Notes under the pieces: generated by a model
Database searches by the model: none
What the model was told of the DNA's origin: nothing
The model's input: only the letters and a program-made list of their open reading frames with translations
In this document: positions 1 to 11,448 of the stretch, one piece after another
Numbering within the stretch: position 1 is the first letter of the stretch
How the letters are laid out: each line of letters begins with the position of its first letter
Program-made: the position numbers and the translations under genes
NCBI RefSeq assembly: GCF_000153205.1
Contig: NZ_CH672427.1
Span: 1,057,671 to 1,121,670, forward strand
Source: Nitrococcus mobilis Nb-231
Lineage (GTDB): Bacteria > Pseudomonadota > Gammaproteobacteria > Nitrococcales > Nitrococcaceae
DNA length: 64,000 nt
Direction of reading: 5' to 3'

Positions 1-693
1 CGCGTGTCCGGAGCCAAAAGCTGGATCACCCATTCGCCCATCGCTGATGTCCTGGTGATCTGGGCAAAGCTCGATGGCGAAATCCGCGGTTTCATCCTGG
101 AACGTGATATGACGGGCCTCGAGACCCCGAAGATCGAGGGCAAATTCGCGCTGCGCGCTTCCGTAACCGGGCAAATCCATATGGACGAGGTCTTCGTTCC
201 CGAGGCGAACGCGCTCTTGGTGGAAGGGCTCAAGGGTCCGTTCAGCTGTCTGAGCAAAGCCCGCTACGGCATCATATGGGGCAGCATGGGTGCGGCGGAG
301 TTCTGCTGGCAGGCCGCACGCCGCTACAGCCTGGAGCGCACTCAGTTCGGACGGCCGCTGGCGGCCAATCAGCTCATACAAAAAAAACTCGCCGATATGC
401 AAACCGAGATCACGCTCGGGCTACAGGCGGCGTTGCGCTTGGGCCGGCTCATCGACGCGGATCGTTGGGCACCGGAAATGGTCTCGCTGCTCAAACGCAA
501 CAACTGCGGCAAGGCACTCGAGATCGCCCGTACGGCACGCGATATCCACGGCGGCAACGGCATTGTCGACGAATACCACGTCATCCGTCACATGCTGAAT
601 CTAGAGGCGGTGAATACTTACGAAGGCACGCACGACATCCACGCCTTGATACTCGGCCGAGCCCAGACAGGCATCCCCGCTTTTACCGGCTGA
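1..693 (+). CDS. gcdH: Glutaryl-CoA dehydrogenase, C-terminal part (5' end outside window)
   Basis: This is an acyl-CoA dehydrogenase-fold flavoenzyme that would oxidise and decarboxylate glutaryl-CoA to crotonyl-CoA in lysine/tryptophan breakdown. The reading frame is open from base 1, so the N-terminal half is missing. Visible family features are the helical C-terminal domain with [20 protein letters not shown], the DIHGGNGI flavin-contact segment, and [18 protein letters not shown]. The Glu of that last segment is the catalytic base of the family, and the segment is typical of glutaryl-CoA rather than other acyl-CoA dehydrogenases. The gene ends tail-to-tail with lnt, overlapping it by 11 bp. 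Confidence 0.93.
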   Translation, partial: RVSGAKSWITHSPIADVLVIWAKLDGEIRGFILERDMTGLETPKIEGKFALRASVTGQIHMDEVFVPEANALLVEGLKGPFSCLSKARYGIIWGSMGAAEFCWQAARRYSLERTQFGRPLAANQLIQKKLADMQTEITLGLQAALRLGRLIDADRWAPEMVSLLKRNNCGKALEIARTARDIHGGNGIVDEYHVIRHMLNLEAVNTYEGTHDIHALILGRAQTGIPAFTG

Positions 694-2404
694 AACCGTC
701 CGCCCGCCGACGCGGCCACAAGGCGCTCCCAGCCAGCCCGAACAATACGCCGGCGACGACCGGATAGTCGGTCCAGATCACATAGGGGGTGGCCCCTATC
801 CGGGGTTGCGCTTGCCCAGTGACTACGACTGGCTGGAACAAGGGTCCATGCTCGCGTACCCGACCCCGCGCGTCGATGATGGAGGTAAGGCCGGTATTGG
901 TCGCGCGCAGTAGATAGCGCTGCGTCTCCCGGGCGCGCATGCGCGCCATCTCTAGGTGCTGATAGGGCGCCAAAGAATCGCCAAACCAAGCGTCATTGCT
1001 GACGTTGACCAGCAGATCGGCTGCTGGCAGCGCGGCGGCAATTGCCTTGCCAAAAGTAATTTCATAGCAGATGGACACTCCGATCCGCTGGCCAGCCACC
1101 AGCAGCAGAGTCGAAGACTCGCCAGCAGCGAAATCGCCCATGGGCGCGCCCAGAACATCAAGCGTATTGCCGAACACGGCACGGAAAGGTACATATTCGC
1201 CAAACGGCACGAGATGGCGCTTATAGTAAAAAGCGGGCGGGACGCCAAGTCGCGCTACGGCGTTGAAAGCGATATTACGGACCGGATCCACAACCGGCAC
1301 CCCGGTAAGGATGGTGGTACCGTACCGCGCCGCCTCCCGTGCCAGCGGATCCAGATAAGCTGCACTAACCTCATGGTAATATGCCGGCACGGCGGTCTCC
1401 GGCCAGATTACGAGATCCGCCCCAAAATGACGCTCGGTCAAGTGCCGGTAACGTTCCAGCGTCGCGAGTCGGTGCTGCGGCAACCATTTCTGCTCCTGTG
1501 CAAAGTCGCCCTGCACCAATGCAACGCGGATCGGCTCGCCTTGAGGCGCTGTCCAGGACCGATCCAACCCCCAACCGCCAAGCAGGCTGACGCCCAGGGT
1601 TACCACAAAAACCATCAGCCAAGTTCGCGCCGGCCGTAATACTACTCCGGCCAAACTGCCGGCAATGAGCACCACGGCCAAACTGATACCATAGGTGCCG
1701 AACACGGGGGCGATACCGGAGAGCGGGCCATCGATCTGAGTGTAGCCGACGGTCAGCCAGGTCGTTCCACTGAAAAGCCAGCTTCGAATCCACTCGATCA
1801 ACACCCACGCCAATGGCAATGCCAAAACCAGCGTGCGACATCGGTTACCACGCCCGAGATATTTACCCAATGCGCAGGCCAGCAGCGGGTAGAGCGCTGC
1901 AATTAGCGTGAGCAACATCGTAACCAGCACACCCGCGAACACTCCGCCACCGTAGTGGCTGACGCTGATGTAGATCCAGTAGCAGCTCAGAGCGACATAA
2001 GCGATCCCGAACAGATAGCTCGCACCAAGTGCGCGGCGAGTTGGCGCCACAGTCACGATCGCGAAGAGGACGGCCAAGGCAACCACCGGTACCAACCACT
2101 GATTGAACGGAGCAAAACCCAATGGCATAGCGGCACCGGCCAGCAACGCAACCCCAAGGCCCCACCGCGAGCCCAAAACCCGCGGCACCGCTTCGGCCAT
2201 CGAACATATGAGATCGTACGATTGCTCGTGCTCGTCGGATTGGCTCGTTACGGCGGGCTCCGCCGACGACTTGAGCGTACCCGCCGAGTCCTGGCCCCTA
2301 GCATGACTCGGCTGGCTACGGGAACCGCTTCCAATTCCATCCTCTGCTGCGCTCATCTCTTGCGGCCCCTTGTCGATCACGCGTTGGCGTAAACACTCAC
2401 GCAA
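683..2404 (-). CDS. lnt: Apolipoprotein N-acyltransferase
   Basis: Inner-membrane enzyme that adds the third acyl chain to bacterial lipoproteins. The N-terminal half has several hydrophobic spans. The C-terminal half is a nitrilase-like domain with the expected Glu-Lys-Cys triad in [22 protein letters not shown] and VSICYEITF. The longest open frame (573 aa) starts at a TTG at 2404 preceded by GTGAGG at 7-nt spacing. Typical Lnt proteins are about 500-520 aa, so an internal ATG at 2356 or 2200 (about 505 aa) is equally possible. It is the last gene of the minus-strand run miaB-phoH-ybeY-corC-lnt, the same linkage as the ybeZ-ybeY-ybeX-lnt cluster of Escherichia coli. Confidence 0.95.
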   Translation of the reverse strand: MRECLRQRVIDKGPQEMSAAEDGIGSGSRSQPSHARGQDSAGTLKSSAEPAVTSQSDEHEQSYDLICSMAEAVPRVLGSRWGLGVALLAGAAMPLGFAPFNQWLVPVVALAVLFAIVTVAPTRRALGASYLFGIAYVALSCYWIYISVSHYGGGVFAGVLVTMLLTLIAALYPLLACALGKYLGRGNRCRTLVLALPLAWVLIEWIRSWLFSGTTWLTVGYTQIDGPLSGIAPVFGTYGISLAVVLIAGSLAGVVLRPARTWLMVFVVTLGVSLLGGWGLDRSWTAPQGEPIRVALVQGDFAQEQKWLPQHRLATLERYRHLTERHFGADLVIWPETAVPAYYHEVSAAYLDPLAREAARYGTTILTGVPVVDPVRNIAFNAVARLGVPPAFYYKRHLVPFGEYVPFRAVFGNTLDVLGAPMGDFAAGESSTLLLVAGQRIGVSICYEITFGKAIAAALPAADLLVNVSNDAWFGDSLAPYQHLEMARMRARETQRYLLRATNTGLTSIIDARGRVREHGPLFQPVVVTGQAQPRIGATPYVIWTDYPVVAGVLFGLAGSALWPRRRADGFSR

Positions 2405-2663
2405 GTGCCAACCTCACGGCCAGCGCAGGATGGGGAAAGGCGCTGAATTATAGAACCACCGAATAGTCGGTCAGCCCCTCGGACAAACACCCGCCCCACC
2501 GCATCGGTTGCAACCATGGCCATTTGCGTACACTCCCGCCGGCCCGCTCTGAGCCGATGCGACTCTACAGTAGCGTTGGATTTTAACGCCACCGCCCATC
2601 GCCCATCGCCTCGCACTGACCCGGGCCGCTGGCAGGCGTCCCCACATGCGCATTCTTGGCATC

Positions 2664-3548
2664 TCAATGGGCTTGTCGGGTATTTTCCGTGGCCTCGAGC
2701 GGTCGGACCGCCAGCAACTGAATACGTCGGCTATCGGCACTGACCACCTCGAAGTGCAGCTGCCCGATATCGGTCGACTCCCCGCGGCGTGGCACATGGC
2801 CAAATCGATTGGCCACCAAACCGCCGATGGTGTCGAACTCCTCGTCACTGAAATCCGTATTGAAATGCTCATTGAACTCCGCAATGGGTGCCAGCGCCTT
2901 GACTACGGTGCGACCATCCTCTTGGTGGTTGAGAATGTAGCTCTCGTCGTTGAGATCGTGCTCATCGTCGATATCACCAACGATCTGCTCGATCACATCC
3001 TCAATGGTAACGATGCCCGCAAGCCCCCCGTACTCGTCGACTACGATCGCCATATGATTGCGGCTCTCCTGAAAGAGCTTAAGTAACGCATCGAGGCGCT
3101 TGCTCTCCGGAATGAACAAAGCCGGTCGCAGTAGCTCTCGAAGGTTGAACTCGGGCTCGCCCTCCCGGGCCAGATACGGCAACAGATCCTTGGCGATCAG
3201 GATTCCGATGACATCGTCACGGCTCTCTCCGGTTACCGGGAAGCGGGAGTGCCCAGTTTCGGTTATGGTGGGAAGCAGATCCCAAATGCGACACGAGCGC
3301 TGCAGCATGGCAACCTGCGAACGTGCGACCATGATATCCCGCGCTTGCAACTCGGAAACGCGGAGCACTCCCTCGATCATGGACAGTCGGTTCTGATCCA
3401 GAATACCGCGCTCACGGGAGAGCCTGAGCAATTCCGTGAGTTCTTCTCGATCCTTTGGCGCACCGGCTAAAGCCTGTCCCAAGCGCTCCAGCCATGATTT
3501 ATGGCTGCTGTCGGTATGGTTGATACTGTCAGATTGATCCTCGTTCAT
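2664..3548 (-). CDS. corC: CorC/HlyC-type CBS-domain protein (YbeX family)
   Basis: Soluble 294-aa CBS-pair protein associated with magnesium/cobalt homeostasis and, in the ybeZYX cluster, with ribosome quality. Residues about 60-190 carry the paired CBS domains ([33 protein letters not shown]). The C-terminal CorC_HlyC domain follows, with FDTIGGLV and [11 protein letters not shown]. There is no transmembrane N-terminal domain, which separates it from the larger CorB-like protein at 21658-22944. It lies between ybeY and lnt, as in E. coli. Confidence 0.93.
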   Translation of the reverse strand: MNEDQSDSINHTDSSHKSWLERLGQALAGAPKDREELTELLRLSRERGILDQNRLSMIEGVLRVSELQARDIMVARSQVAMLQRSCRIWDLLPTITETGHSRFPVTGESRDDVIGILIAKDLLPYLAREGEPEFNLRELLRPALFIPESKRLDALLKLFQESRNHMAIVVDEYGGLAGIVTIEDVIEQIVGDIDDEHDLNDESYILNHQEDGRTVVKALAPIAEFNEHFNTDFSDEEFDTIGGLVANRFGHVPRRGESTDIGQLHFEVVSADSRRIQLLAVRPLEATENTRQAH

Positions 3549-3661
3549 GGGTATTACGGTCGGTTGCCACGGAAATCGGCTCGCTCGGTGATTACTGCTG
3601 ATTCGTTAATTGATTGCACTGTACCGCCCAAAAGCGCTCAGTAGGTCAAAGGATTAACGGA

Positions 3662-4135
3662 TCAGCCCAACGCCGTACCGTCCGCATAGGGATCCGGATA
3701 GCCCAGCTTCGCAAGAATCACCCGCTCTTGTGCCTCCATCACCGCCGCCGCGGCCTCTTCTTCATGATCATAGCCAAGCAAATGCAGCACGCCATGGACC
3801 ACCAAATGAGCCCAATGCGCCGCCAGGCGCTTATCTTGCTCGTCAGCCTCCCGAGCCACTAAGGGGGCGCAGATGACGAGATCCCCGAGCAGCACGGCCT
3901 CTACCCCTTCAGGCAACTCCGCCGGAAACGCCAAGATGTTGGTAGCATAATCGTACCCTCGGTAGATTGCGTTGAGCTCTCTACCCTCCTCCTCATCCAC
4001 TATTCGAATGGCGATTTCCGCCGCATCACGGGCTCCCGCAAGCGCAGCGGCCACCCAGCGTTCGAACTGCTCGAGCTCCGGAACGTCGGGGTTACAGGAA
4101 GCCAACTGAAGATCGATCTCAAGCATCCTGATCAA
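3662..4135 (-). CDS. ybeY: Endoribonuclease YbeY (rRNA maturation factor)
   Basis: A 157-aa single-domain UPF0054 metalloenzyme that processes the 16S rRNA 3' end and supports ribosome quality control. The zinc-binding H3 motif is present near residue 115 as [11 protein letters not shown]. The upstream segment [10 protein letters not shown] is also characteristic. Length matches the family. It sits between phoH and corC in the conserved order. Confidence 0.97.
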   Translation of the reverse strand: MIRMLEIDLQLASCNPDVPELEQFERWVAAALAGARDAAEIAIRIVDEEEGRELNAIYRGYDYATNILAFPAELPEGVEAVLLGDLVICAPLVAREADEQDKRLAAHWAHLVVHGVLHLLGYDHEEEAAAAVMEAQERVILAKLGYPDPYADGTALG

Positions 4136-4216
4136 AGCCTAGCGTAATCAGCGGAGATTCGGCCCATGCATGGCGGCGTCGCCGAGTTCCATCGAAAAAG
4201 CTCTCCCCCACTGGCA

Positions 4217-5308
4217 TCAATTCCTGCGATCAGCCCCTAGGCTCTCCTCACCGGCCGCATCCCGTCGGTCCCTACTGTCGTAGGCTTGAACAATGCGCTG
4301 CACCAGCCGGTGGCGGACGACGTCTGCGGAATTGAAAAAAGTAAAGCTCACACCGTCCACATTCCATAATACCTCGATGGCATCCCGCAGCCCGGATAGC
4401 TTGCCTGGTGGCAGATCCACTTGGGTGATATCGCCAGTAACCACCGCGGTCGATCCGAATCCAATGCGGGTAAGAAACATTTTCATCTGCTCGACAGTAG
4501 TGTTTTGCGCTTCATCGAGAATGATGAAGGCATTGTTCAGCGTCCGACCGCGCATGTAAGCAAGCGGTGCCACCTCGATGACATTGCGCTCGATCAGTTT
4601 GCCCACGCGTTCAAGCCCCAGCATTTCGAACAATGCATCATAGAGCGGCCGCAGATAGGGGTCGACTTTCTGCGCTAGATCGCCGGGGAGAAAACCCAGA
4701 CGCTCGCCGGCTTCCACGGCCGGCCGGACCAGAACCAGGCGGGTGACGAGATTCTGCTCCAAGGCGTCCACAGCACTGGCTACCGCTAAGTAGGTCTTAC
4801 CGGTGCCGGCCGGACCGATACCGAAGCTAAGATCATGAGTTACGACGTTACGTAAATAGGTGCGCTGATTGGGACCGCGCCCCCGGATCTGACCCTTGCG
4901 GGTTGAGATAACGATCTCCTCGGCACTCTCCCGCGGAAGGCTTGACCGATGCGCGCGCGCCTCAACATCCGAGCTTTGTAAGTACAAGTGCACGTTCTCT
5001 GCGTTAATGGTTTCATTGCCCGATAGGCGATACAACTCCTGGAGCACGCGACTGGCAGCCAAGGCCGACTGATCTTCACCGATGATCCGAAAGCGATGTC
5101 CACGATTTTTGATCTCGACGCCGAGACGCCGTTCAACTTGGCGCAGGTGCTCGTCAAACTGGCCACAGAGGTTCGCCAAGCGATCATTATCCAGCGGCTC
5201 GAGGGTGAAAACGATGGCTTCGGGTGATTGGGACAAGGTTGCAGTGACCTGCTCAGATAAAGCCTTAGGCGCTGGTGGCGGGCACGCTATCGGGTTCGAG
5301 TCGGTCAT
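4217..5308 (-). CDS. phoH: PhoH-like ATPase (YbeZ family)
   Basis: Cytoplasmic P-loop ATPase of 363 aa, thought to act with YbeY in RNA metabolism. Walker A is [15 protein letters not shown] at about residue 165, and Walker B is [16 protein letters not shown]. The N-terminal region (about residues 20-110) resembles the KH-like domain of YbeZ proteins. The annotated ATG lies 44 nt inside the end of miaB. A slightly later start would reduce this overlap, but none is clearly preferred. Confidence 0.95.
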   Translation of the reverse strand: MTDSNPIACPPPAPKALSEQVTATLSQSPEAIVFTLEPLDNDRLANLCGQFDEHLRQVERRLGVEIKNRGHRFRIIGEDQSALAASRVLQELYRLSGNETINAENVHLYLQSSDVEARAHRSSLPRESAEEIVISTRKGQIRGRGPNQRTYLRNVVTHDLSFGIGPAGTGKTYLAVASAVDALEQNLVTRLVLVRPAVEAGERLGFLPGDLAQKVDPYLRPLYDALFEMLGLERVGKLIERNVIEVAPLAYMRGRTLNNAFIILDEAQNTTVEQMKMFLTRIGFGSTAVVTGDITQVDLPPGKLSGLRDAIEVLWNVDGVSFTFFNSADVVRHRLVQRIVQAYDSRDRRDAAGEESLGADRRN

Positions 5309-6635
5309 CCACGCTGATCAGTTTCCCGCGCAGTGAATGGGCCAACGCCTGGGTAATCTCAATCCGCACGAACCGTCCGATCAAACGGCGCGGACCGGGG
5401 AAATTGACAACCCGATTGTTCTCGGTGCGCCCCGTCACCTCACTAGCGACCTTCTTGGAGAGCCCATCCACCAGAATCGTCTGAGTGGTGCCTACCATGG
5501 ACTGACTGACATGCTGCGCGTTGCGGTTCAAGATTTCCTGGAGTCGGTAAAGCCGCTGTTTTTTCGCCTCTAGCGGTATGGCGTCGGGCAACTGCGCCGC
5601 TGGCGTACCCGGTCGTCGACTATAGATAAAGCTAAACGACTGATCGAAACCGACCTGCTCGACCAATGCCAGGGTGTCCTCGAAGTCCCGCTCGAGTTCG
5701 CCAGGAAAGCCGACGATGAAATCCGAGGAGACCACGAGATCCGGGCGCGCGGCCTTGAGCCGCTCGATGATATCGAGGTAATAGTCCCGAGTATGATTCC
5801 GCTTCATGAGCCGAAGAACCTTGTCCGAACCACTCTGCACCGGCAAATGCAGATGGCTCACCAACTGCGGCACCTCGGCGTAGGCCTCGATGAGCGTCGC
5901 ATTAAAATTTAGCGGGTGCGAGGTAGTGAAGCGAATGCGATCGATACCGTCCACCGCCGCTATGAAGTGGATCAGCAACGCGAGGTCGGCCACCGTGCCG
6001 TCATCCATCGTACCCAAGTAGCCGTTGACGTTCTGGCCCAGCAACGTCACTTCGCGCACACCTTGTTCGGCCAGCTGCGCGACTTCGGCCAACACATCCT
6101 CGAAGGGCCGGCTGACCTCCTCACCGCGAGTATAGGGGACAACGCAGAAAGTGCAGTACTTACTGCAGCCCTCCATGACCGAGACGAACGCCGTTGGTCC
6201 GACCGCCCGTGGCTCGGGCAAGCGGTCGAATTTCTCGATCTCCGGGAAGCTGGTGTCGACCACGGGTGCCCGCGTGCTGAGCACCCGATCATACATCTCG
6301 GGTAACCTATGCAACGTTTGCGGGCCAAAGACAAGATCGACGAACGGCGCGCGATCGATAATGGTCGCCCCCTCTTGGCTGGCGACGCAACCGCCGACAC
6401 CAATCACCAACCCCGGATTTCGCTCCTTCAACGGCCGCCAACGCCCTAGCTCGGAGAAGACTTTTTCTTGGGCTTTTGCACGGATCGAACAGGTATTGAG
6501 CAAAATGAGATCGGCATCCAGCGGAGAGTATACGCGTTCAAACCCCCGCTCGGCGCCGAGCACATCCACCATTTTGGTGGAATCGTACTCGTTCATCTGG
6601 CAGCCGTGTGTATGGACGTAAAGTTTACGACTCAT
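5265..6635 (-). CDS. miaB: tRNA-2-methylthio-N6-dimethylallyladenosine synthase
   Basis: Radical-SAM methylthiotransferase that modifies A37 of tRNAs reading UNN codons. The chosen start gives [15 protein letters not shown]; the frame is open upstream to 6746 but that part has no family similarity. The N-terminal UPF0004 domain contributes three cluster cysteines (HGCQMN, NTCSIR, GGCVAS). The radical-SAM motif is [17 protein letters not shown] (CxxxCxxC). A TRAM domain follows at the C terminus ([11 protein letters not shown]). It precedes phoH in a probable operon. Confidence 0.96.
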   Translation of the reverse strand: MSRKLYVHTHGCQMNEYDSTKMVDVLGAERGFERVYSPLDADLILLNTCSIRAKAQEKVFSELGRWRPLKERNPGLVIGVGGCVASQEGATIIDRAPFVDLVFGPQTLHRLPEMYDRVLSTRAPVVDTSFPEIEKFDRLPEPRAVGPTAFVSVMEGCSKYCTFCVVPYTRGEEVSRPFEDVLAEVAQLAEQGVREVTLLGQNVNGYLGTMDDGTVADLALLIHFIAAVDGIDRIRFTTSHPLNFNATLIEAYAEVPQLVSHLHLPVQSGSDKVLRLMKRNHTRDYYLDIIERLKAARPDLVVSSDFIVGFPGELERDFEDTLALVEQVGFDQSFSFIYSRRPGTPAAQLPDAIPLEAKKQRLYRLQEILNRNAQHVSQSMVGTTQTILVDGLSKKVASEVTGRTENNRVVNFPGPRRLIGRFVRIEITQALAHSLRGKLISVDDRLEPDSVPATSA

Positions 6636-6739
6636 TGAACCGAACTGACACCTCACATTGCCGTTGCTTTGAGGATAACGCCGCCGCTTGGGCTTCAGCA
6701 ATCCCGAACATCCCCGTCTCAGGTAGAAGCGGTACGATT

Positions 6740-8194
6740 TCAACAACGACCGTACTTGTCCTCATAGCGCACGATGTCGTCTTCACCAAGATAGCTGCCG
6801 GTTTGGACTTCCACCAGCTCCAAAGGAATCACCCCGGAATTTTCCAGGCGATGGACGGTGCCGAGCGGAATATAAGTCGACTGATCCTCGCTAATAAGGT
6901 AGCTCTCCTCGCCGCGAATCACACGCCCGGTGCCACGAACGATCACCCAATGTTCGGCACGATGGTGGTGCATTTGCAGGGAAAGGCTCTTACCTGGATT
7001 GACGATGATCCGCTTGACTTGAAAACGCTCCGAACTGGCAATGCCTTCGTAAGAGCCCCAAGGACGATGCACGCGCCGGTGGCTAGTGAGCTCCGGGCGT
7101 TGCCGGCGGCGCAGGATCTCCACCAAACCCTTCACCGACTGGACTGCCCCACGGGCCGCCACCAGCACCGCATCCGAAGTCTCCACCACGATGTGGTCGT
7201 GCACGCCGACCAGCGCCACCAAGCGGCCATCCGCACGGACATAACAGTTCTGACTATCGTGCAGCATCACGTCGCCGATCGCCGCGTTACCCGCCTGATC
7301 GCATTCGGTTTCGGCCAACAACGCACCCCAAGAGCCGAGATCGCTCCATCCCCCAGCGAACGGAATAACCACAGCATCGGCCGTATGCTCCATCACGGCG
7401 TAATCAATGGAATCCGCTCGGCAGCGCTCGAACGCCTCCGCGCCGAGGCGCAGGAAATCCAGGTCCTCGTTGGCGCTCTCCAACGCCGCTTCACAAGCTT
7501 CGAAAATATCTGGGGCAAATCGCGCCAGCTCCTCCAGATATTGCGCGGCACGAAAAACGAACATGCCACTGTTCCAGAAATAGTTACCCGCGGCAAGATA
7601 GGATTGCGCCGTGTCCTGCTCAGGCTTCTCGACAAAGCGGCACACGCGCCTCGCTTTATTGTTCTCCGACAGCGGCTCACCGGCCTGTATATAGCCAAAC
7701 CCTGTCTCGGCGGCCGTAGGCCTGATGCCAAAAGTGACCAGGTAATTGTTCGCGGCCGAGGCCACCCCAAGCGCCAGGACTTCACGAAAGGCTTGCGTAT
7801 CGCGGATGACATGATCCGCGGGTAATACCACGAGCACCGCCTGTGGGTTGCGTTGAATGGCACGCAGCGCCGCCACCGCGACCGCCGGCGCCGTGTTGCG
7901 ACCGACGGGCTCGAGCAGAATGTCCAAGACATCCAGCGCATTGGCACGCAACTGTTCAGCGAGCAAAAAACGATGCTCGTGATTGCATACGATGATCGGC
8001 GCCGTAAACTCGCCACCCACCAAGCGTTCCACCGTCGCCTGCAACAACGTGCGACCACAGGCGGTGAGATCGATAAACTGCTTGGGATAGAGCTCGCGGG
8101 AGAGCGGCCACAGCCGCGAGCCGACCCCGCCGGAGAGAATTACTGGAACAACGCATGCGGCCTGCGACTCGGTTACCGATTCCATATTCACCAT
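6740..8194 (-). CDS. manC: Mannose-1-phosphate guanylyltransferase / mannose-6-phosphate isomerase
   Basis: Bifunctional enzyme making GDP-mannose for exopolysaccharide or O-antigen. The N-terminal nucleotidyltransferase domain has the signature [20 protein letters not shown] near residue 20. The C-terminal type II isomerase cupin (residues about 370-480) has RPWGSYEGI and [18 protein letters not shown], the metal-binding His cluster. Length (484 aa) is that of the fused AlgA/ManC type. It lies just downstream of ugd and the phosphomannomutase gene on the same strand, which together supply GDP-mannose and UDP-glucuronate. Confidence 0.96.
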   Translation of the reverse strand: MVNMESVTESQAACVVPVILSGGVGSRLWPLSRELYPKQFIDLTACGRTLLQATVERLVGGEFTAPIIVCNHEHRFLLAEQLRANALDVLDILLEPVGRNTAPAVAVAALRAIQRNPQAVLVVLPADHVIRDTQAFREVLALGVASAANNYLVTFGIRPTAAETGFGYIQAGEPLSENNKARRVCRFVEKPEQDTAQSYLAAGNYFWNSGMFVFRAAQYLEELARFAPDIFEACEAALESANEDLDFLRLGAEAFERCRADSIDYAVMEHTADAVVIPFAGGWSDLGSWGALLAETECDQAGNAAIGDVMLHDSQNCYVRADGRLVALVGVHDHIVVETSDAVLVAARGAVQSVKGLVEILRRRQRPELTSHRRVHRPWGSYEGIASSERFQVKRIIVNPGKSLSLQMHHHRAEHWVIVRGTGRVIRGEESYLISEDQSTYIPLGTVHRLENSGVIPLELVEVQTGSYLGEDDIVRYEDKYGRC

Positions 8195-8250
8195 TCACTC
8201 CCGCCGTCGTCTACCACGCCAAGTGTCGGCTCGAGACCCGGCCTGCCCAG

Positions 8251-9594
8251 CTAAGCGCTCGCCGAAGAATCGAGCGGGCGTCCCACCGCATAGTAGGTGA
8301 AACCCAGCGCGGCCACTGGTCGGGGTTCATAGAGGTTGCGGCCGTCGAAGATCACCGGTCGCTTCAACCGGGTACGCATACTCTCGAAGTCAGGGCTGCG
8401 GAAGACATTCCATTCGGTGACGATGACCAAGGCATCCGCCCCGTCCAACGCATCCTCGAGTTTAGAGCAAAGCACCAGATCCGAGCGCTCCCCATAGATG
8501 CGCCGTGCCTCGCCCGCCGCCTTGGGGTCGAAAGCGCGCACGCTCGCACCCGCCGCCCAAAGGGATTCGATGAGCCGGCGGCTAGGAGCCTCGCGCATAT
8601 CCTCGGTGTTGGGCTTGAATGCCAGCCCCCACAAGGCAAAAGTAAGCCCCGCCAGCTCGCCGGCGAAATGCGCTTGGATGCGGCTATAAAGATAGCCCTG
8701 CTGACGCTCGTTGACATCTTCCACGGCCTGCAACAACTGCGGTGCGTAATCCATATCGTAGGCCGTTCGAACCAACGCCTTTACGTCCTTGGGAAAGCAG
8801 GAGCCACCGTAGCCGGCGCCCGGGTAAATGAAATCGTAGCCGATGCGGGGATCGGCACCGATGCCGATACGCACTCGCTCGATATCCGCATCGACCCGGT
8901 CGGCGATGTTGGCAAGCTCGTTCATGAAGCTGATTTTGGTCGCCAGCATCGCGTTGGCGGCGTATTTGGTGAGCTCGGCGGAGCGCACGTCCATCATGAT
9001 CAGACGATCGTGGTTGCGGTTAAACGGTGCATAGAGCTGGCGCAGCAGCTCAGCGCTCGCCTGACGCCCGGTGCCGACGATCACCCGATCGGGCTTCATG
9101 AAGTCATCGACGGCGGCCCCTTCCTTGAGGAATTCCGGATTGGAGACCACATCGAAATCGATGTCCGCGCCGCGGCGTTGGAGCTCAGCGCTTATACACG
9201 CGCGCACGCGATCCGCCGAACCAACGGGCACGGTCGATTTATTCACCACAATCTTAGGATCGGCCATATGCTCGGCGATGCTCTGCGCCACCGCCAACAC
9301 GTGGCCCAGGTCGGCCGAGCCATCTTCCGCCGGGGGTGTGCCCACGGCAATGAATTGCAACCGCCCATGCGCCACCCCTTCGGCCGCTTCGGTGGTAAAA
9401 CGCAGCCGCCCCTCGGCACTGTTACGCCGAATCAACGCGGCCAGCCCCGGCTCGAAGAACGGCACCTCGCCACGTTGCAAGCAAGCGATCTTGGCCTCGT
9501 CCACGTCCACACAGACTACGTGATTACCGACCTCGGCCAGACAGGTGCCAGTGACTAAGCCGACGTAGCCGGTTCCAAAAATGGTAATGCGCAT
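8251..9594 (-). CDS. ugd: UDP-glucose 6-dehydrogenase
   Basis: Oxidises UDP-glucose to UDP-glucuronate in two NAD-dependent steps. The start was set at the ATG giving [20 protein letters not shown], the N-terminal Rossmann motif; an upstream extension to 9630 is not conserved. The catalytic cysteine is in [12 protein letters not shown] near residue 260. The C-terminal domain has [18 protein letters not shown]. About 56 bp separate it from manC. Confidence 0.96.
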   Translation of the reverse strand: MRITIFGTGYVGLVTGTCLAEVGNHVVCVDVDEAKIACLQRGEVPFFEPGLAALIRRNSAEGRLRFTTEAAEGVAHGRLQFIAVGTPPAEDGSADLGHVLAVAQSIAEHMADPKIVVNKSTVPVGSADRVRACISAELQRRGADIDFDVVSNPEFLKEGAAVDDFMKPDRVIVGTGRQASAELLRQLYAPFNRNHDRLIMMDVRSAELTKYAANAMLATKISFMNELANIADRVDADIERVRIGIGADPRIGYDFIYPGAGYGGSCFPKDVKALVRTAYDMDYAPQLLQAVEDVNERQQGYLYSRIQAHFAGELAGLTFALWGLAFKPNTEDMREAPSRRLIESLWAAGASVRAFDPKAAGEARRIYGERSDLVLCSKLEDALDGADALVIVTEWNVFRSPDFESMRTRLKRPVIFDGRNLYEPRPVAALGFTYYAVGRPLDSSASA

Positions 9595-9845
9595 GAAGCC
9601 TCCTTTGCCGCCGAACCGCTGCGTCCCCAAAGGGATTCACGGTGTGGCATCACTGCCGTTGTTTCTGGACCCCATCGCCGGCCGCGGCGCGAACAAGCCG
9701 CTCGCGACGGCTCATCGAAGCTTGATCGGCTATTGGCATACCCGTTTGCTCCGTCCGCTTCCCTAACGGTTGCTGAGAACAACCAATGATTCTTGCTTCC
9801 AAGGTATATAATTGGATGGCTTAGCTGAGTGACCGGAGTGTAGAG

Positions 9846-11219
9846 CTAATCCGCCTCGAGACCGATTTGCGCTTCCAGCCAATGCAGAATTTCGGCCGTT
9901 TTGTGCTCCATGAGCGCGCGATCCCCACGTGCTTCCACGTTAAGACGAACTACCGGCTCGGTATTCGAAGAGCGCAAATTGAATCGCCAGCGCTCGAAAG
10001 TCATGCTCAGCCCATCGGTATGATCGACGTCCTCGGCAATGCTGCGATAATGCGCCTCCAAACCCGCCAATGCGCGGTCGGGGTCCTTGAGTCGTCGATT
10101 GATCTCACCGCTCACCGGGAAGCGCTCGAGGCGCTCGCTCACAAGCTCTGAAAGCGGCTTGCCGCTAAGCGAAACCCGCTCCGCAACCAGCAACCACGGG
10201 AGCATTCCACTGTCGCAATAGGCAAAATCGCGAAAGTAGTGGTGCGCACTCATCTCACCGCCGTAGATGGCATTTTCGGCCCGCATGCGCTCTTTGATGA
10301 AGGCGTGCCCGGTTTTGCTTTGCACTGGAACACCACCGAGTTCGCTGGCGATGTCGATGGTGTTCCAAATCAGTCGCGGGTCGTGAATAATCTTCTCCCC
10401 CGGGTGGCGGCGCAGAAAAGCCTCCGCCAACAAGCCGACAATATAGTAGCCTTCGATAAAATGCCCGCGCTCATCGAACAGAAAGCAACGATCAAAATCC
10501 CCATCCCATGCTATACCCAGATCAGCCCGACTTTCGAGCACCTGCTGCTCGGTCTCCCGGCGATTCTCCAATAGCAACGGATTCGGCACTCCATTCGGGA
10601 AACTACCATCCGGCTCGTGGTACAAACGCACGAACTCGAATGGCAACCGCTCGGCCAGAGCATCCAGGACCGGCCCGGCGCCGCCATTGCCGGCATTGAC
10701 CACGATACGCAGAGGCTTCAAGGCGGCGCGGTCCACGAAGCCGAGCAGATGCTCGAGGTAGGCGGGTCGATGTTGCAACGGCTGCCTCGTACCCGGCCGG
10801 CTCACCTCACGCCAAGACGCGGCCACCGCCCGATCGTGAATATCGAACAATCCAGTATCCCCACTGATGGGGCGGGCTTGTTCGCGCAGCAGCTTCATGC
10901 CATTGAAATCGGCGGGATTATGACTTGCGGTAACCATGATGCCGCCATCCATCCCAAAGTGGGCGGTGGCAAAGTACACCTCCTCGGTCCCACACAGACC
11001 AATATCATGTACGTTCACCCCACCGTCCAGCAGACCGGCCCCCAATGCTTGACTCATCCGCGGGCTCGTCAAGCGCACGTCGTAGCCCACCACCACGTCC
11101 CGTGGTTGCAGCCACTGCGCGTAGGCCCGTCCGATCCGGTAGGCGATATCCGCATTCAACTGCTCGGGTATCCGGCCGCGGATATCGTAAGCTTTGAAGC
11201 ATTCCAATCGCTTTGTCAT
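9846..11219 (-). CDS. algC: Phosphomannomutase/phosphoglucomutase
   Basis: Alpha-D-phosphohexomutase of 457 aa converting mannose-6-P to mannose-1-P (and the glucose equivalents). The active serine lies in [17 protein letters not shown] near residue 97. The magnesium loop is [10 protein letters not shown] and the sugar-specificity loop [10 protein letters not shown], as in AlgC. The C-terminal phosphate-binding loop is [12 protein letters not shown]. It is first of the sugar-nucleotide run and supplies substrate for ManC. The symbol follows the Pseudomonas orthologue; manB or cpsG would serve equally. Confidence 0.94.
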   Translation of the reverse strand: MTKRLECFKAYDIRGRIPEQLNADIAYRIGRAYAQWLQPRDVVVGYDVRLTSPRMSQALGAGLLDGGVNVHDIGLCGTEEVYFATAHFGMDGGIMVTASHNPADFNGMKLLREQARPISGDTGLFDIHDRAVAASWREVSRPGTRQPLQHRPAYLEHLLGFVDRAALKPLRIVVNAGNGGAGPVLDALAERLPFEFVRLYHEPDGSFPNGVPNPLLLENRRETEQQVLESRADLGIAWDGDFDRCFLFDERGHFIEGYYIVGLLAEAFLRRHPGEKIIHDPRLIWNTIDIASELGGVPVQSKTGHAFIKERMRAENAIYGGEMSAHHYFRDFAYCDSGMLPWLLVAERVSLSGKPLSELVSERLERFPVSGEINRRLKDPDRALAGLEAHYRSIAEDVDHTDGLSMTFERWRFNLRSSNTEPVVRLNVEARGDRALMEHKTAEILHWLEAQIGLEAD

Positions 11220-11346
11220 TCCCTCGATTCATCTTTAGCTAATCGGTGCGCTACCAAAAGCCGGCTGCCGAGCGGTCCGAATAGGCATTTACTTTACCGA
11301 CTTGCAGCGGACTGAAGGGGTTTCGTGATATTCGATCTGAGAATCG

Positions 11347-11368
11347 TTTGCAGCATGGATGCTGCAAA
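11347..11368. promoter_or_regulatory. Perfect 22-bp palindrome in intergenic region
   Basis: Two 10-base arms, TTTGCAGCAT and ATGCTGCAAA, flank a GG centre. The palindrome sits in the 229-bp gap between the 3' end of the acetolactate synthase gene and the start of algC. No T-run follows, so it does not look like a simple intrinsic terminator on either strand. It could be an operator for algC, whose start is about 130 bp away, or a bidirectional attenuating hairpin. Confidence 0.5.
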
Positions 11369-11448
11369 GCAAGTCTCCAGGGATGGATTTACGGTGCCCC
11401 GCAGATCGAATACCAAAAACTCAAACACTTAAGCAAGTGCCATTTGGG

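Noticed and set aside
8155-9558. 467-aa plus-strand open frame
   Set aside because: Complement of ugd, His-rich and without family motifs.
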